Shown: piece by piece, positions 8,485 through 16,528 of the stretch
Position numbering within the stretch: the first letter of the stretch is position 1
How the letters are laid out: each line of letters begins with the position of its first letter
Origin: Methanosuratincola petrocarbonis
GTDB taxonomy: Archaea; Thermoproteota; Methanomethylicia; Methanomethylicales; Methanomethylicaceae
Assembly: GCA_030522375.1 (NCBI GenBank)
Contig: CP130488.1
Location: 1,054,001 to 1,118,000 of the forward strand
DNA length: 64,000 nucleotides
Direction of reading: 5' to 3'
The notes under the pieces: generated by a model
Databases searched by the model: none
Told to the model about the DNA's origin: nothing
Seen by the model: only the letters and a program-made list of their open reading frames with translations
Position numbers and translations under genes: made by a program

Positions 8485-9081
8485 ATGGAGATCCCAGTGG
8501 TCTTCCTGGGCGGGCAGTACAACCATCTTATCGTAAGGGCACTCAAGGAACTCGGGGTCTCGAGCCGGATGATCATGCCGAAGGTGCCCCTGAAGGAGCT
8601 GGGGGGCGTGGACGGGCTGGTCATGGGGGGAGGCCCCTTCAGCGTCAACGACGGGATGGAGAGGTTCGGCAACCTCCCGGAGATCGTGGAGAAGGCTGAG
8701 TTCCCGGTGCTGGGGATATGCCTCTCGCACCAGCTGATCGGAAAACTGATGGGAGGGGAGGTCGTGAAGGGGACGAAGCCAGAGTACGGGAAGACGGTCG
8801 TGAGGGTGCTCGAGGAGGACGGGATCCTCAAGGGCGTCGGGAGGGAGTTCGTGGCGTGGGCTTCTCACAACGACGAAGTGAGGAGGACCGGGCGGGAGAG
8901 GTTCGAGGTCCTCGCGGAGAGCGACTGCTGCGGGGTCGAGGCGCTGAGGGCGAGGGGCAGGCCGGTATTCGGAGTCCAGTTCCATGTGGAGGTCGCGGAC
9001 ACGCCGAGGGGGATGGACATCCTAAGGAACTTTGTCGGGATATGCAAGGTGAGAAAAGAGCAAGCTGACAACGGTTTGTAG
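8485..9081 (+). CDS. guaAA: GMP synthase, glutamine amidotransferase subunit
   Basis: Class I glutaminase that feeds ammonia to the subunit at 7112. ATG 8485 is preferred over the upstream GTG/TTG codons because GGAGGT (8472-8477) lies 7 nt before it and the protein then begins with the conserved first beta strand (IPVVFLGGQYNHLIVRAL). The nucleophile Cys is in GICLSHQLIG, the oxyanion turn in VMGGGPFSV, and the His-Glu pair in GVQFHVEVADT, where the usual Pro of FHPE is Val. It is 198 aa, as expected. Confidence 0.95.
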   Translation: MEIPVVFLGGQYNHLIVRALKELGVSSRMIMPKVPLKELGGVDGLVMGGGPFSVNDGMERFGNLPEIVEKAEFPVLGICLSHQLIGKLMGGEVVKGTKPEYGKTVVRVLEEDGILKGVGREFVAWASHNDEVRRTGRERFEVLAESDCCGVEALRARGRPVFGVQFHVEVADTPRGMDILRNFVGICKVRKEQADNGL

Positions 9082-9730
9082 CCCCGGACGGATTGGACCT
9101 AAAATTTAGTCCCCTGACCAAAACAAACAGATAGGCGAAGATTTCGCGTGCCAGCACGAACTGACGGGCGCTCGCCTATGCTCTTGTTATCCGAGTTGCC
9201 GTTTCGTTTGGCCTGAAGCAAGTAAAAACAGCACGCAACTGACCGAAAGCATATATTCTACTCCCAGTATCCTGTCAGACTCTCTTAAAAGCACGCGGAT
9301 CCCGCTACGCCTGAGGCGGCATGGAATGATACAGAAGACCCGCGTTTGAGAAATTGATTGCTGTGAAATTGGACACTCTGGTGAAGTGATACAATTGTGG
9401 AAGGAAAACGGTTTCTTTATATCTGAATCAGAATGGCAGAACATAAGTAGAAGCGATGCTATTGTGGAAAACTGCTCAAAAAGAACTTTGCGAGAATACG
9501 CACCTAGCCCGTACTCCAACAAGAAGTTTCTGGAGGGACGGAACGAAGTTCTCGTTCGTATGATTGCCTTTTTTTCTATGATTCACTGATGCTGTCTCCA
9601 GGTTGTTTGGGTTTAGGTTTAGGTTTGGGTTTAGGGCTAAATCTTATGACTGGACTAAATTTCTAGAAAAATAAATTAATTAATTTATTAAAATAAAAAT
9701 AGAATAAAAACAGGAAGTTGGGGGCTAGCT
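9082..9730. other. Gene-poor 650-bp region
   Basis: No convincing gene. The stretch is more A/T-rich than its flanks. A plus-strand reading frame (9386-9589, 67 codons, beginning IQLWKENGFFISESEW) and a minus-strand frame (9187-9522) overlap each other and show neither the codon use of the neighbours nor a recognisable family. They could be remnants of a decayed gene. A telomere-like hexamer repeat lies at 9606-9636 and an A/T run at 9660-9715. Confidence 0.6.
9606..9636 (+). repeat. Telomere-like (TTTRGG)5 repeat
   Basis: Five uninterrupted hexamers read TTTGGG, TTTAGG, TTTAGG, TTTGGG and TTTAGG, followed by a further G. The G runs could form a two-tier G-quadruplex on the plus strand. The repeat lies just downstream of the convergent end of the 468-residue pilin-like gene. 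No function can be assigned. Confidence 0.85.
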
Positions 9731-11137
9731 CTAATTTGTGTACTCGACGCTAAGCCTCAACTGATCTATTAAGATCTGGAAGGGCTGCGCGCCCGGAGTT
9801 TTCGAGAAGAGCCTTATTTCTATCACTGAATCACGCACATAATCGCTGAACTTTCCTGTTGGCACAGAAACCTCATCCGTTTTGCTCGTCCCACTCGGCA
9901 GGTTATAAGTTAGTTCTTGGATCTTAAACCAATTGTCGGCACTGTAATTGTAGATACTGAAATCAAAGTTTACCGGGCTGTAGTTGAAGCTGTAGGTCAT
10001 CGTGAAACCCATCGAGATAATTTTCTCTGGATCAATTTTTGGATCCAGCATGTACTTGAACGTTGAGTTGAAGACTTGTTCGACCGTCGTCGAGTTAGTC
10101 ACAACGTTTATGGATTTGAAGTTGACCGTTGAGCTATCATCATTATTATTTTTGTCCTTAGGCGGGTGTTCGGTATCCACCGCGAACTTGTAGCTCCCGT
10201 TTAGAGGATTGATGATATCAGGAGCGGGTCTCGGGACGAACATCACGATTTCAATCTGATTTGTAACGGGTACATTCACGAACAGGTAGCCGTTGTCGCC
10301 AGAAGTTATGTATTGGCCGCTTGTCCAGTTATAGAACTTGATTTCCATACGGTTCGGTTTCGGTGTTATCTGGACCTCCATCTTCAGGATCAACAGGTTT
10401 GCGTTCACGAGGGTAGTGCCGTTGTAAACCATCCTCATGTAGAGGGGTTCGTTATCTTTCCTGGTGACTGTATCGTTATATTGCCAGAGATTAGATCCAC
10501 CTCTCCTAGTGACGTTCACGCACTCACGAGGTAACGGCTCGATTGTGCGCATATCAGACGACGACATGTTTTCTTGGGTGGAGATCGGGATTGATTTCAA
10601 GTCTAACTCCTGCAGGGAATCGTCAGAACTGAGATCATAATCATTCTCGTTGTAAGAAACCATGTATGGCATCATCACATAGGTCGTACTAAAGAGGCCA
10701 GGGTTCACGCCGGTGGCGGCGCCGGAATCGTTCATCACTAGTACCGACGACTGAGCGCCTTCATTCGTGACTACCCTGACAAGAACCGGTTCTGTCAAAC
10801 CCACGCCAAGGCTCGAGTTTATCACAGCTATTTCGCCCGGCAAGATTACCACGGGCGTGATGGGGTCTGTCCAGTTAAGACTGCCGTAGGGAGACTCAAA
10901 ATAGAGCGAGTCTACAACGGCGAGCGTCGACCCCCGGTTGATCACGTAAATAGATAGCCTGCCGTTGTCTGGAGTGACCTTGACAATCCTCACATCCTCC
11001 AGAACTTGGTTCACATTGGACTGCGGGAGAGCTGACATGCTGAAGGCCGACCACAAGACGGCCGCCGAAGCGACGGCAACAGATATTAGGAGGATGGCCC
11101 CGACGATGACAGAGCTTCCCCTCCTGCTGTTAAACAC
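9731..11137 (-). CDS. Large class III signal-peptide (pilin-like) surface protein
   Basis: 468 aa. The N-terminus has the archaeal prepilin pattern: a basic patch ending RRG, then SSVIVGAILLISVAVASAAV as the hydrophobic helix that would be cleaved by a PibD/FlaK-type peptidase. The rest is extracellular in character, Asn/Thr/Ser-rich with many N-x-S/T sequons and predicted beta strands. It is much larger than a structural pilin, so a minor pilin, tip adhesin or filament-anchored surface protein is likely. It is divergent from the pilin genes at 11338 and 11802 and belongs to filament locus A. No recognisable C-terminal domain. Confidence 0.7.
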   Translation of the reverse strand: MFNSRRGSSVIVGAILLISVAVASAAVLWSAFSMSALPQSNVNQVLEDVRIVKVTPDNGRLSIYVINRGSTLAVVDSLYFESPYGSLNWTDPITPVVILPGEIAVINSSLGVGLTEPVLVRVVTNEGAQSSVLVMNDSGAATGVNPGLFSTTYVMMPYMVSYNENDYDLSSDDSLQELDLKSIPISTQENMSSSDMRTIEPLPRECVNVTRRGGSNLWQYNDTVTRKDNEPLYMRMVYNGTTLVNANLLILKMEVQITPKPNRMEIKFYNWTSGQYITSGDNGYLFVNVPVTNQIEIVMFVPRPAPDIINPLNGSYKFAVDTEHPPKDKNNNDDSSTVNFKSINVVTNSTTVEQVFNSTFKYMLDPKIDPEKIISMGFTMTYSFNYSPVNFDFSIYNYSADNWFKIQELTYNLPSGTSKTDEVSVPTGKFSDYVRDSVIEIRLFSKTPGAQPFQILIDQLRLSVEYTN

Positions 11138-11206
11138 AATACTTCACCTGACTATAAATCAAGCCTACTGTTATTTATTGATTTTGTAGGGTGTCGTTCT
11201 AAAAAA

Positions 11207-11226
11207 AAATTCAAAATTTTGAATTT
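11207..11226. promoter_or_regulatory. 20-bp perfect palindrome between divergent pilin-like genes
   Basis: AAATTCAAAATTTTGAATTT is fully self-complementary. It stands 70 bp from the start of the leftward gene and 111 bp from the rightward one, in the only intergenic space between them. Its symmetry and place suggest an operator for a dimeric regulator acting on both genes. An A-rich sequence can be palindromic by chance, so this is tentative. Confidence 0.5.
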
Positions 11227-11303
11227 CCATGTAATTGTATTTCTGTAAACACAGACAAACTAATTTCTAGAGCGACCGGACCGGAGATTAAAAAATACTA
11301 TAG

Positions 11304-11313
11304 ATTAAATATA
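11304..11313 (+). promoter_or_regulatory. TATA box of the 11338 pilin-like operon
   Basis: TTAAATATAAGG-type sequence 25-34 nt upstream of the start codon region. This would make the transcript of the 11338 and 11802 genes nearly leaderless. Confidence 0.55.
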
Positions 11314-11337
11314 AGGGAGTGCGAAAGATATTATGCG

Positions 11338-11778
11338 GTGCACCTCTTGTCAAAAGGAGTCAGCGAGATTATTGCGACCGTGCTTATGATACTGCTGGTG
11401 AGCACCATCGGCATAAGCGTCTTCCTTTACAGCATGGGTTACTTCTCAGGAATCACATCGGCGAGGTACGAGGAGAACAGGGCAGAGATCAACGCGATAA
11501 GGGAGAACTTCAGGATAGTCGACGCAATAATCAGCAACGGAACCGGCTCGTGCAATGCGAGCTTCGCCGTCTACAACTACGGAGACGTCAGGGTCGACCT
11601 TGCGGGCATGTACATCAACGGACGTCAGTTCACCTCCGAAAGGAAGAGCGTCGAGCCGTACCAGACAGTCTGGTTCAACGGAACCTACAGCGGCACGGTC
11701 CCGGGCGACGTCTTCCGCGCGAGGATCGTGAGCATGAAGGGGACAGCTTACGACGAGGTCTTTTACTTTAATGGGTGA
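11338..11778 (+). CDS. Archaellin/pilin-like protein, class III signal peptide
   Basis: 146 aa from GTG (or 143 from the TTG at 11347). The SKG cleavage site precedes VSEIIATVLMILLVSTIGIS, the typical archaeal pilin helix with Glu at mature position 3. A beta-rich C-terminal domain contains two N-x-S/T sequons in NGTGSCNAS and an NYGDVRVDLAGMYINGR strand pair, like the DUF1628-type archaeal pilin fold. It is followed after 23 bp by a second pilin-like gene. Likely a structural or minor subunit of filament A. Confidence 0.75.
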   Translation: MHLLSKGVSEIIATVLMILLVSTIGISVFLYSMGYFSGITSARYEENRAEINAIRENFRIVDAIISNGTGSCNASFAVYNYGDVRVDLAGMYINGRQFTSERKSVEPYQTVWFNGTYSGTVPGDVFRARIVSMKGTAYDEVFYFNG

Positions 11779-11801
11779 GCTTTTGGGGGTTTTGAGGATC
11801 G

Positions 11802-12602
11802 ATGTATAAAGGCAGAAGAACCGGACGGAGGAAGGGCGTCAGCACCGTCATAGGGATGGCGATATTCCTAATCATATTCGCGATGGCTGCATCATACACG
11901 TTCATCTGGACTCAGTACTTCGCGGACTACAGCAGCGCAGTAAAGGCCCAGATCGAGTCGGAGCAGCTCCGGGGCTCCGAGAGGCTGGTTGTGGAAGTGA
12001 ACGTTAACGGCAGCAGCTATTGGCTGAACGTAAGCAACCCAACGGCGCAGGTGGCCGTTGTGACGCAGGTCTGGAGCAACCACCAGTATCAGACGGGAGA
12101 GTGGGGGATCCCGGCCTTCGGGTGGACCAGGATAAACGTAACCCCGGCGATTAGCAACCCGGACGGGAATTTCAAGGTCGTGACGCTGCGGGGCAATATC
12201 TTTGAGGGGACCTACTCACCACCGGGGACAGAGGTCGCGGGGAGGTGGAGGCTGGTCTGGTACAACGGGTCGGGCGTATTCGGTACGAGCTATATGGGCT
12301 CCCTGAACCTGCGCTGGTACAAGGAGGTGGGGAGTATCACAGGCGCTACCGGCTTCAACGCGAGCGCCAAGGTCGTCGCGCTGAATGAGACCGCATACAT
12401 CCTGATCAAGGCCCCGCTTGCAGAGAGCGTGCAGGTAAACGTATCGGTCAACGGCGAGGAGCGGACGAAAGCACCGATAGTGGTCATCACGGGTCTGATC
12501 CCGTGGAAGGCATACGAGCTAAATGTGAGCGTCTGGACGGAGAACCTGGTCGACATGGATCTTTCCGTGAGCCTTATCGGTCTTGACTTCGCCCGCGATT
12601 AG
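11802..12602 (+). CDS. Pilin-like surface protein, class III signal peptide
   Basis: 266 aa. Basic head RRTGRRKG, then VSTVIGMAIFLIIFAMAASY as the conserved hydrophobic helix. The ectodomain is beta-rich with about ten N-x-S/T sites (NVNGSSYWLNVSN, NETA, NVSV). It is larger than a major pilin, so a minor pilin or adhesin is likely. GAGGATCG is positioned directly before the ATG. Second gene of the short operon beginning at 11338. Confidence 0.72.
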   Translation: MYKGRRTGRRKGVSTVIGMAIFLIIFAMAASYTFIWTQYFADYSSAVKAQIESEQLRGSERLVVEVNVNGSSYWLNVSNPTAQVAVVTQVWSNHQYQTGEWGIPAFGWTRINVTPAISNPDGNFKVVTLRGNIFEGTYSPPGTEVAGRWRLVWYNGSGVFGTSYMGSLNLRWYKEVGSITGATGFNASAKVVALNETAYILIKAPLAESVQVNVSVNGEERTKAPIVVITGLIPWKAYELNVSVWTENLVDMDLSVSLIGLDFARD

Positions 12603-12918
12603 TCTTCGCGAGTATTTTTCAAGTTTTTCCCCGATTTTGGACGGCGCACGAGCGATCCAAAAGCTGAGTCGTGCAACACGCCCTTTGTCCCAGCCCTTAA
12701 AAGCAGCAGGATAAGAAAACGCTTTACGTGACTAGAAGATCAAAAGCCCGGCCCGGCACCTCGTAAGCGTGTGGGGCGACGCCGAATCCTAAAAGCGTTA
12801 AAGCAAGAAAGACTGGGCGAAGTCGGTGGGCTTTTTTGTTTATTTTCCGAATAATCATCCTGCCGACATAGGGTAAGGAATGAAGTAGAAAAGTAGAAAA
12901 AAGAAAAACGGGCCGATT
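12603..12918. other. Intergenic region of 316 bp between convergent pilin-like genes
   Basis: No reading frame. A T-rich stretch GGGCTTTTTTGTTTATTTT lies at about 12827-12845 and a purine-rich A-run at 12880-12910. They could end transcription from the left and right genes respectively. The G/C-rich block 12750-12830 could fold, but no known RNA family was recognised. Confidence 0.5.
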
Positions 12919-13353
12919 TTATGAGGAAGGTGCGGTAGTGGCGATTGCGGTGAATTCAAGGATTGTGCCATCGGCGCATACAAAGCGGACCGTGTATCCT
13001 GTTCCGGAAGTAATCGTTTGGGCAGCTGTTGCAGTTACTTTTTCTACGGTTCCTGGATCAATTGTTACGTCATCAACATCAGATGCGTTAATCCCGCCTA
13101 TGTAACAAGTCGATATTGTGACAGATTTTGTCCCGATGTTCCTGATGTATACATTCAATGTTTTGTTATCATAGAATGTGTAGGCATCGTAAGTCAACTG
13201 CCCCTGCTGTCCGCTCGGGTTAGTCGAGGTTCCGATGAAACCCATGACGAAGCTGTAGGTTACGACCGCAGCAGCGACGGCGATCACGATCAGAAGCAGC
13301 GTGGCGATGATGGGAGAAACTCCCTTCTTGCTCTTCGGTAGTTTAAAATTCAT
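12919..13353 (-). CDS. Probable major type IV pilin
   Basis: 144 aa from ATG 13351-13353. This start is chosen because AAAGGAGG lies just upstream and the protein then begins MNFKLPKSKKG, followed by VSPIIATLLLIVIAVAAAVV, a textbook archaeal prepilin. A longer frame to 13521 would put 56 odd residues before the signal. The mature domain is small, with strands NVYIRNIGTKSVTISTCYIG and two Cys. The strong ribosome site, tight promoter (TTATATAC at 13401-13408) and short mature size mark it as the best candidate for the main filament subunit of locus A. Confidence 0.8.
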   Translation of the reverse strand: MNFKLPKSKKGVSPIIATLLLIVIAVAAAVVTYSFVMGFIGTSTNPSGQQGQLTYDAYTFYDNKTLNVYIRNIGTKSVTISTCYIGGINASDVDDVTIDPGTVEKVTATAAQTITSGTGYTVRFVCADGTILEFTAIATTAPSS

Positions 13354-13400
13354 TAGTTTTCCTCCTTTGTTTTTTATTGTATATATACTTCCACTAATCA

Positions 13401-13438
13401 GTATATAAGAATTCCTATCCAAAGCAACATCTATATAA
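13401..13438. promoter_or_regulatory. Divergent TATA boxes for the pilin and DUF123 genes
   Basis: TTATATAC on the minus strand (13401-13408) lies 48 nt from the pilin ATG at 13353. CTATATAA on the plus strand (13431-13438) lies 39 nt from the ATG at 13477. Each gives a leader of about 17-25 nt. Confidence 0.6.
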
Positions 13439-13476
13439 GCTGTGCAACAATCGAATTGTGCAACAGATGACCAAAA

Positions 13477-13959
13477 ATGGCGCAAAGCGGCGTCTACGCC
13501 CTCGTGCTCGAGATACCCCAACGGACAAGGCTTTCAGCCGGGAAGAGGCGCTTTGAGATCCCGCAAGGCACCTGCGTCTACTGCGGCTCGGCGATGGGAC
13601 CAGGTGGGGTGGATGCCAGGGTCGCGAGGCACCTGAGACGCTTTTTCTCTTCTGGCGACGGTGTGAGCCGCCCGCACTGGCACGTTGACGGGCTGCTCGC
13701 AGTCGCGTCATCGGTCACGGCGGTTTCAGCCCCCACCAACGCAAGGATGGAGTGCACGCTGGCTAAGGCGCTCGGGTCGCTTGGGATGGAGCCCGTGAGG
13801 GGGTTCGGGAACACGGACTGCAGGGAAGGTTGCAGCTCCCACCTCCTGTGCACCCGGCTCGGCGGAAGCGAGGCGGTCCACCAGGTGACGGCGGCGATGC
13901 GGGGGATTGGGCTCGAGCCGTCCGTCTCGGAGACCTTTGTAAGGGAAAAGGGTGCGTGA
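13477..13959 (+). CDS. DUF123 / GIY-YIG-like protein
   Basis: 160 aa with the DUF123 pattern: SGVYALVLEIP near the N-terminus, then FEIPQGTCVYCGSAMGPGG, RVARHLRRFF and PHWHVDGLLA. The family resembles GIY-YIG nuclease folds and in some archaea is fused or linked to endonuclease III. Cys occur in the C-terminal part (NTDCREGCSSHLLC), a possible metal site. It is set between pilin and prepilin peptidase genes, but nothing suggests a role in the filament. Confidence 0.8.
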   Translation: MAQSGVYALVLEIPQRTRLSAGKRRFEIPQGTCVYCGSAMGPGGVDARVARHLRRFFSSGDGVSRPHWHVDGLLAVASSVTAVSAPTNARMECTLAKALGSLGMEPVRGFGNTDCREGCSSHLLCTRLGGSEAVHQVTAAMRGIGLEPSVSETFVREKGA

Positions 13960-14026
13960 GGAAAGAAGAGGAGAAGAGGGGTAAAGGAAGGGGGCTACAG
14001 AAGGGCAGTCGGGATATGGTGGGCGG

Positions 14027-14914
14027 CTAGACCCAGACCGCCGGATGGACACCCAAGAGAACGGAGATCAAGGAGAAGATGAGGTCCCCCCAGACGAGTG
14101 AGACGAGGTATCCTGCTAGTAAAAACACGATCATCGGTATCGCCGGGGTCGCCCAGACCTTCCTGTCTATCCCGGCAAGCGCCCTCGACTGCTCCTCTTT
14201 CTCCCTGTCATAGTCCTCGTCGCTTATCCTCGAGAAGAGCTTCAGCTCCCATTTCTCCTCGGCACCAGAGCCCCCACGGAGCCCGCGGGCGGCGGTTACC
14301 CTGCCCGAACCGGAGCTGGACTTGCCTTGCCCTGAACGGAGTGGTTGGGGCGTAGCGGGCCGCTCGATGAGGTTGAAGTGGACCGAGGCGGCCGTAGAAG
14401 GCTTGACCCTGACCGCCGTGAGGACCGCCACAAGCCTCTGCAACGGAGAGGCTGAGACCCCGTCGAAGAGCCCCTCCCCGCTGAGCCGGGCATGCAGGTT
14501 CCACGCAAAGCAGGAAGGGACAAGAAGGAGCGATAGCAGGAGCCCGTTCCCCAGGAGGGTCAGGGGGAAGAAAGGGTTGGTGTAGGACCCCGGCATCCAG
14601 ACCGGCCCGGTTCCGACAGCCCAAGGGGAGAGCGGGAGCGTCACGGCGGCGACGAGCAGTGCCTTCGCATCCGCCCCGCCGTAGAGCCCCAGGTAGAAGA
14701 CCCCGACCGCGATGGCTGCCGTGAGCAGCGCGCTGAACCCTGCCAGAAGCAGCGGGTACGCCGGAGTCGTGATCACCTCGGCCACTGTCAACAAAGCCCC
14801 GGCAGCCCCAGACACCAGCCAGACCCTGTCGTCTATCTCCCTCGTCTTCAGGTCCTGGTACGATGCCACCGCCAGCGCGGCGCCGAAGATGATCAGTTTA
14901 GCCTCGAGGATCAT
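14027..14914 (-). CDS. Prepilin/prearchaellin peptidase (A24 family, FlaK/PibD type)
   Basis: Membrane aspartic peptidase that would cleave the class III signals of the pilin-like proteins. The two catalytic Asp are visible: ASYQDLKTREID near residue 20 and YGGADAKALL near residue 85. About five transmembrane segments flank a long cytoplasmic insertion (residues about 170-250) rich in Ser, Gly and charged residues; the family is usually 230-250 aa, so 295 is long. ATG 14914 (MILEAKLIIFG) is preferred over the ORF limit at 14929. It is divergent from the secretion ATPase. Confidence 0.85.
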   Translation of the reverse strand: MILEAKLIIFGAALAVASYQDLKTREIDDRVWLVSGAAGALLTVAEVITTPAYPLLLAGFSALLTAAIAVGVFYLGLYGGADAKALLVAAVTLPLSPWAVGTGPVWMPGSYTNPFFPLTLLGNGLLLSLLLVPSCFAWNLHARLSGEGLFDGVSASPLQRLVAVLTAVRVKPSTAASVHFNLIERPATPQPLRSGQGKSSSGSGRVTAARGLRGGSGAEEKWELKLFSRISDEDYDREKEEQSRALAGIDRKVWATPAIPMIVFLLAGYLVSLVWGDLIFSLISVLLGVHPAVWV

Positions 14915-14964
14915 CCTGTTCCCGCCCATCAGGTAGGTTTTAATTCCGGACAGCTTATGGAAGG

Positions 14965-14993
14965 ATTAACCATAAATAGATTAACCATAAATA
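14965..14993. promoter_or_regulatory. Tandem 14-bp direct repeat in the pilus-locus promoter
   Basis: ATTAACCATAAATA occurs twice, at 14965-14978 and 14980-14993, with one base between copies (period 15). It lies between the divergent peptidase and ATPase genes, 51 bp before the ATPase ATG and immediately upstream of A/T-rich TATA-like sequence (14991-15015). Likely a regulator site or doubled promoter element. Confidence 0.6.
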
Positions 14994-15043
14994 TATACCT
15001 ATACTTAAATATTGAACGATAAGAACTATTCTAGGAGATTCTA

Positions 15044-16528
15044 ATGACATTTGGCGATAATTTAGCTTTTAAGGCGACTTACGTCATACAGGAGCCGTTC
15101 GTCTATTCGGCGGTAGTTGAGGACCCGGCGACCAAGGAGCTGACGTACAGGATCATCGAGCCTACGATAACCCCTGAGGAGAAGGAGGTCCTCGAGAGGA
15201 TAAAGAAGGTCCTCTTCCAGGAGGTAGAGATCGACCTGGAGCAGATCGACAGCGGCAGGGCGCCGGAGATCCTGGAGAAGGAGACCCGGAGGATAATCAA
15301 GGAGTACAAGATGAAGGTCGACGAGTCGAGCTTCGCGAAGCTCTTCTACTACATAAAGAGGGACTTCCTCGGCTTCGAGAGGCTGGACCCGATGATGCGC
15401 GACCACTTCATCGAGGACATCTCCTGCGACGGCGTCGGGATCCCGATATACGTCTGGCACAGGGAGTGGGAGTCGATTCCCTCGAACGTCTCGTTCGACA
15501 CCGAGGAGGACCTGAACCGAATGGTCGTCCGCCTCGCCTACAGGTGCGGGAGGCACATCTCGATCGGGAACCCAATCCTCGACGGATCTCTGCCGGACGG
15601 GAGCAGGGTCAACGCGACCTACGGGTCCGAGATCTCGAAGAAGGGCGCGACCTTTACCATAAGGAGGTTCAGGGCTGACCCGCTAACGATCGTGGACATG
15701 ATCTCGCTGAAGACGGTCTCCCCGGACTTAGCAGCGCTCCTCTGGTTCGCGATCGAGAACAAGAGCTCGGTCCTCGTCGCGGGGGGTGTCGCGTCCGGGA
15801 AGACGACGCTCCTAAACTGCATCTCGATGTTCATCAGGCCCGACCTGAAGATAGTCACGATCGAGGAGACCCCCGAGCTGAACCTCCCCCACATCAACTG
15901 GATCCCGATGACCACCCGGACCGGGTTCGGGAAGAAGGCGGCGGACGTCAGCCTATTCGACCTGCTGAAGAACTCGCTGAGGCAGAGGCCCGACTATATA
16001 ATCGTCGGCGAGGTCAGGGGCAGGGAGGCGTACACGCTCTTCCAGGCGCTCGCGACCGGGCACGGGGTCCAGGCGACTATACACGCGGACTCGCCGGCGA
16101 GCGTCTTCAAGCGGCTCGAGGCGGAGCCGATGAACGTCCCGAGGCCCCTCATCGGGCTCATAGACCTGATCATCATGCAGAACAGGACCAGGATCGGGGA
16201 CAGGCCCGCGAGGAGGACTGTGGACGTCACCGAGGTAGGGGGGTACGACCCTGACTCGGACAGGCTTGTGACGAACCAGCTCGGCAGGTGGGACCCGAGA
16301 TCCGACACGTTCAACATCAACGAAGAGAGCCTGGTGCTGAAGAAGATCTCGGAGAGGCGCGGGATCTCGATGGAGGAGATACGTACCGAGATCAGCAGGA
16401 GGAAGACGATCTTCAGATGGATGGAGAGGAGGGGGATGAGGAGGTACCAGGAGATCGGCAACGTGCTTAGGGAGTTCTACGCAGACCCCGACAGGATCTT
16501 CCGCAGGGCGATGGTGGAGAGCGTATGA
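15044..16528 (+). CDS. Type IV filament assembly ATPase (TadA/VirB11/ArlI family)
   Basis: Cytoplasmic hexameric motor of the secretion-ATPase superfamily, 494 aa. An N-terminal domain (1-230) carries FYYIKRDFLGFERLDPMMRD and HISIGNPILDGSLPDGSR. Walker A is VAGGVASGKTTLL (about 246-258), the Asp box IVTIEETPELNLPH, Walker B PDYIIVGEVRGREA, and the His box LATGHGVQATIHADS. TAGGAG lies before the ATG. It overlaps the next gene by 4 nt and drives filament locus A with the two T2SF proteins downstream. Confidence 0.92.
   Translation: MTFGDNLAFKATYVIQEPFVYSAVVEDPATKELTYRIIEPTITPEEKEVLERIKKVLFQEVEIDLEQIDSGRAPEILEKETRRIIKEYKMKVDESSFAKLFYYIKRDFLGFERLDPMMRDHFIEDISCDGVGIPIYVWHREWESIPSNVSFDTEEDLNRMVVRLAYRCGRHISIGNPILDGSLPDGSRVNATYGSEISKKGATFTIRRFRADPLTIVDMISLKTVSPDLAALLWFAIENKSSVLVAGGVASGKTTLLNCISMFIRPDLKIVTIEETPELNLPHINWIPMTTRTGFGKKAADVSLFDLLKNSLRQRPDYIIVGEVRGREAYTLFQALATGHGVQATIHADSPASVFKRLEAEPMNVPRPLIGLIDLIIMQNRTRIGDRPARRTVDVTEVGGYDPDSDRLVTNQLGRWDPRSDTFNINEESLVLKKISERRGISMEEIRTEISRRKTIFRWMERRGMRRYQEIGNVLREFYADPDRIFRRAMVESV

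Noticed and set aside
9187..9522. Minus-strand 111-codon frame as a gene
   Set aside because: No ribosome site, composition unlike neighbours, overlaps a competing frame.
12750..12850. Possible RNase P or SRP RNA
   Set aside because: Lacks conserved P4 and SRP domain IV sequences that I know.
13442..13636. 64-codon frame ahead of the DUF123 gene
   Set aside because: Overlaps the DUF123 start in another frame and has no family features.
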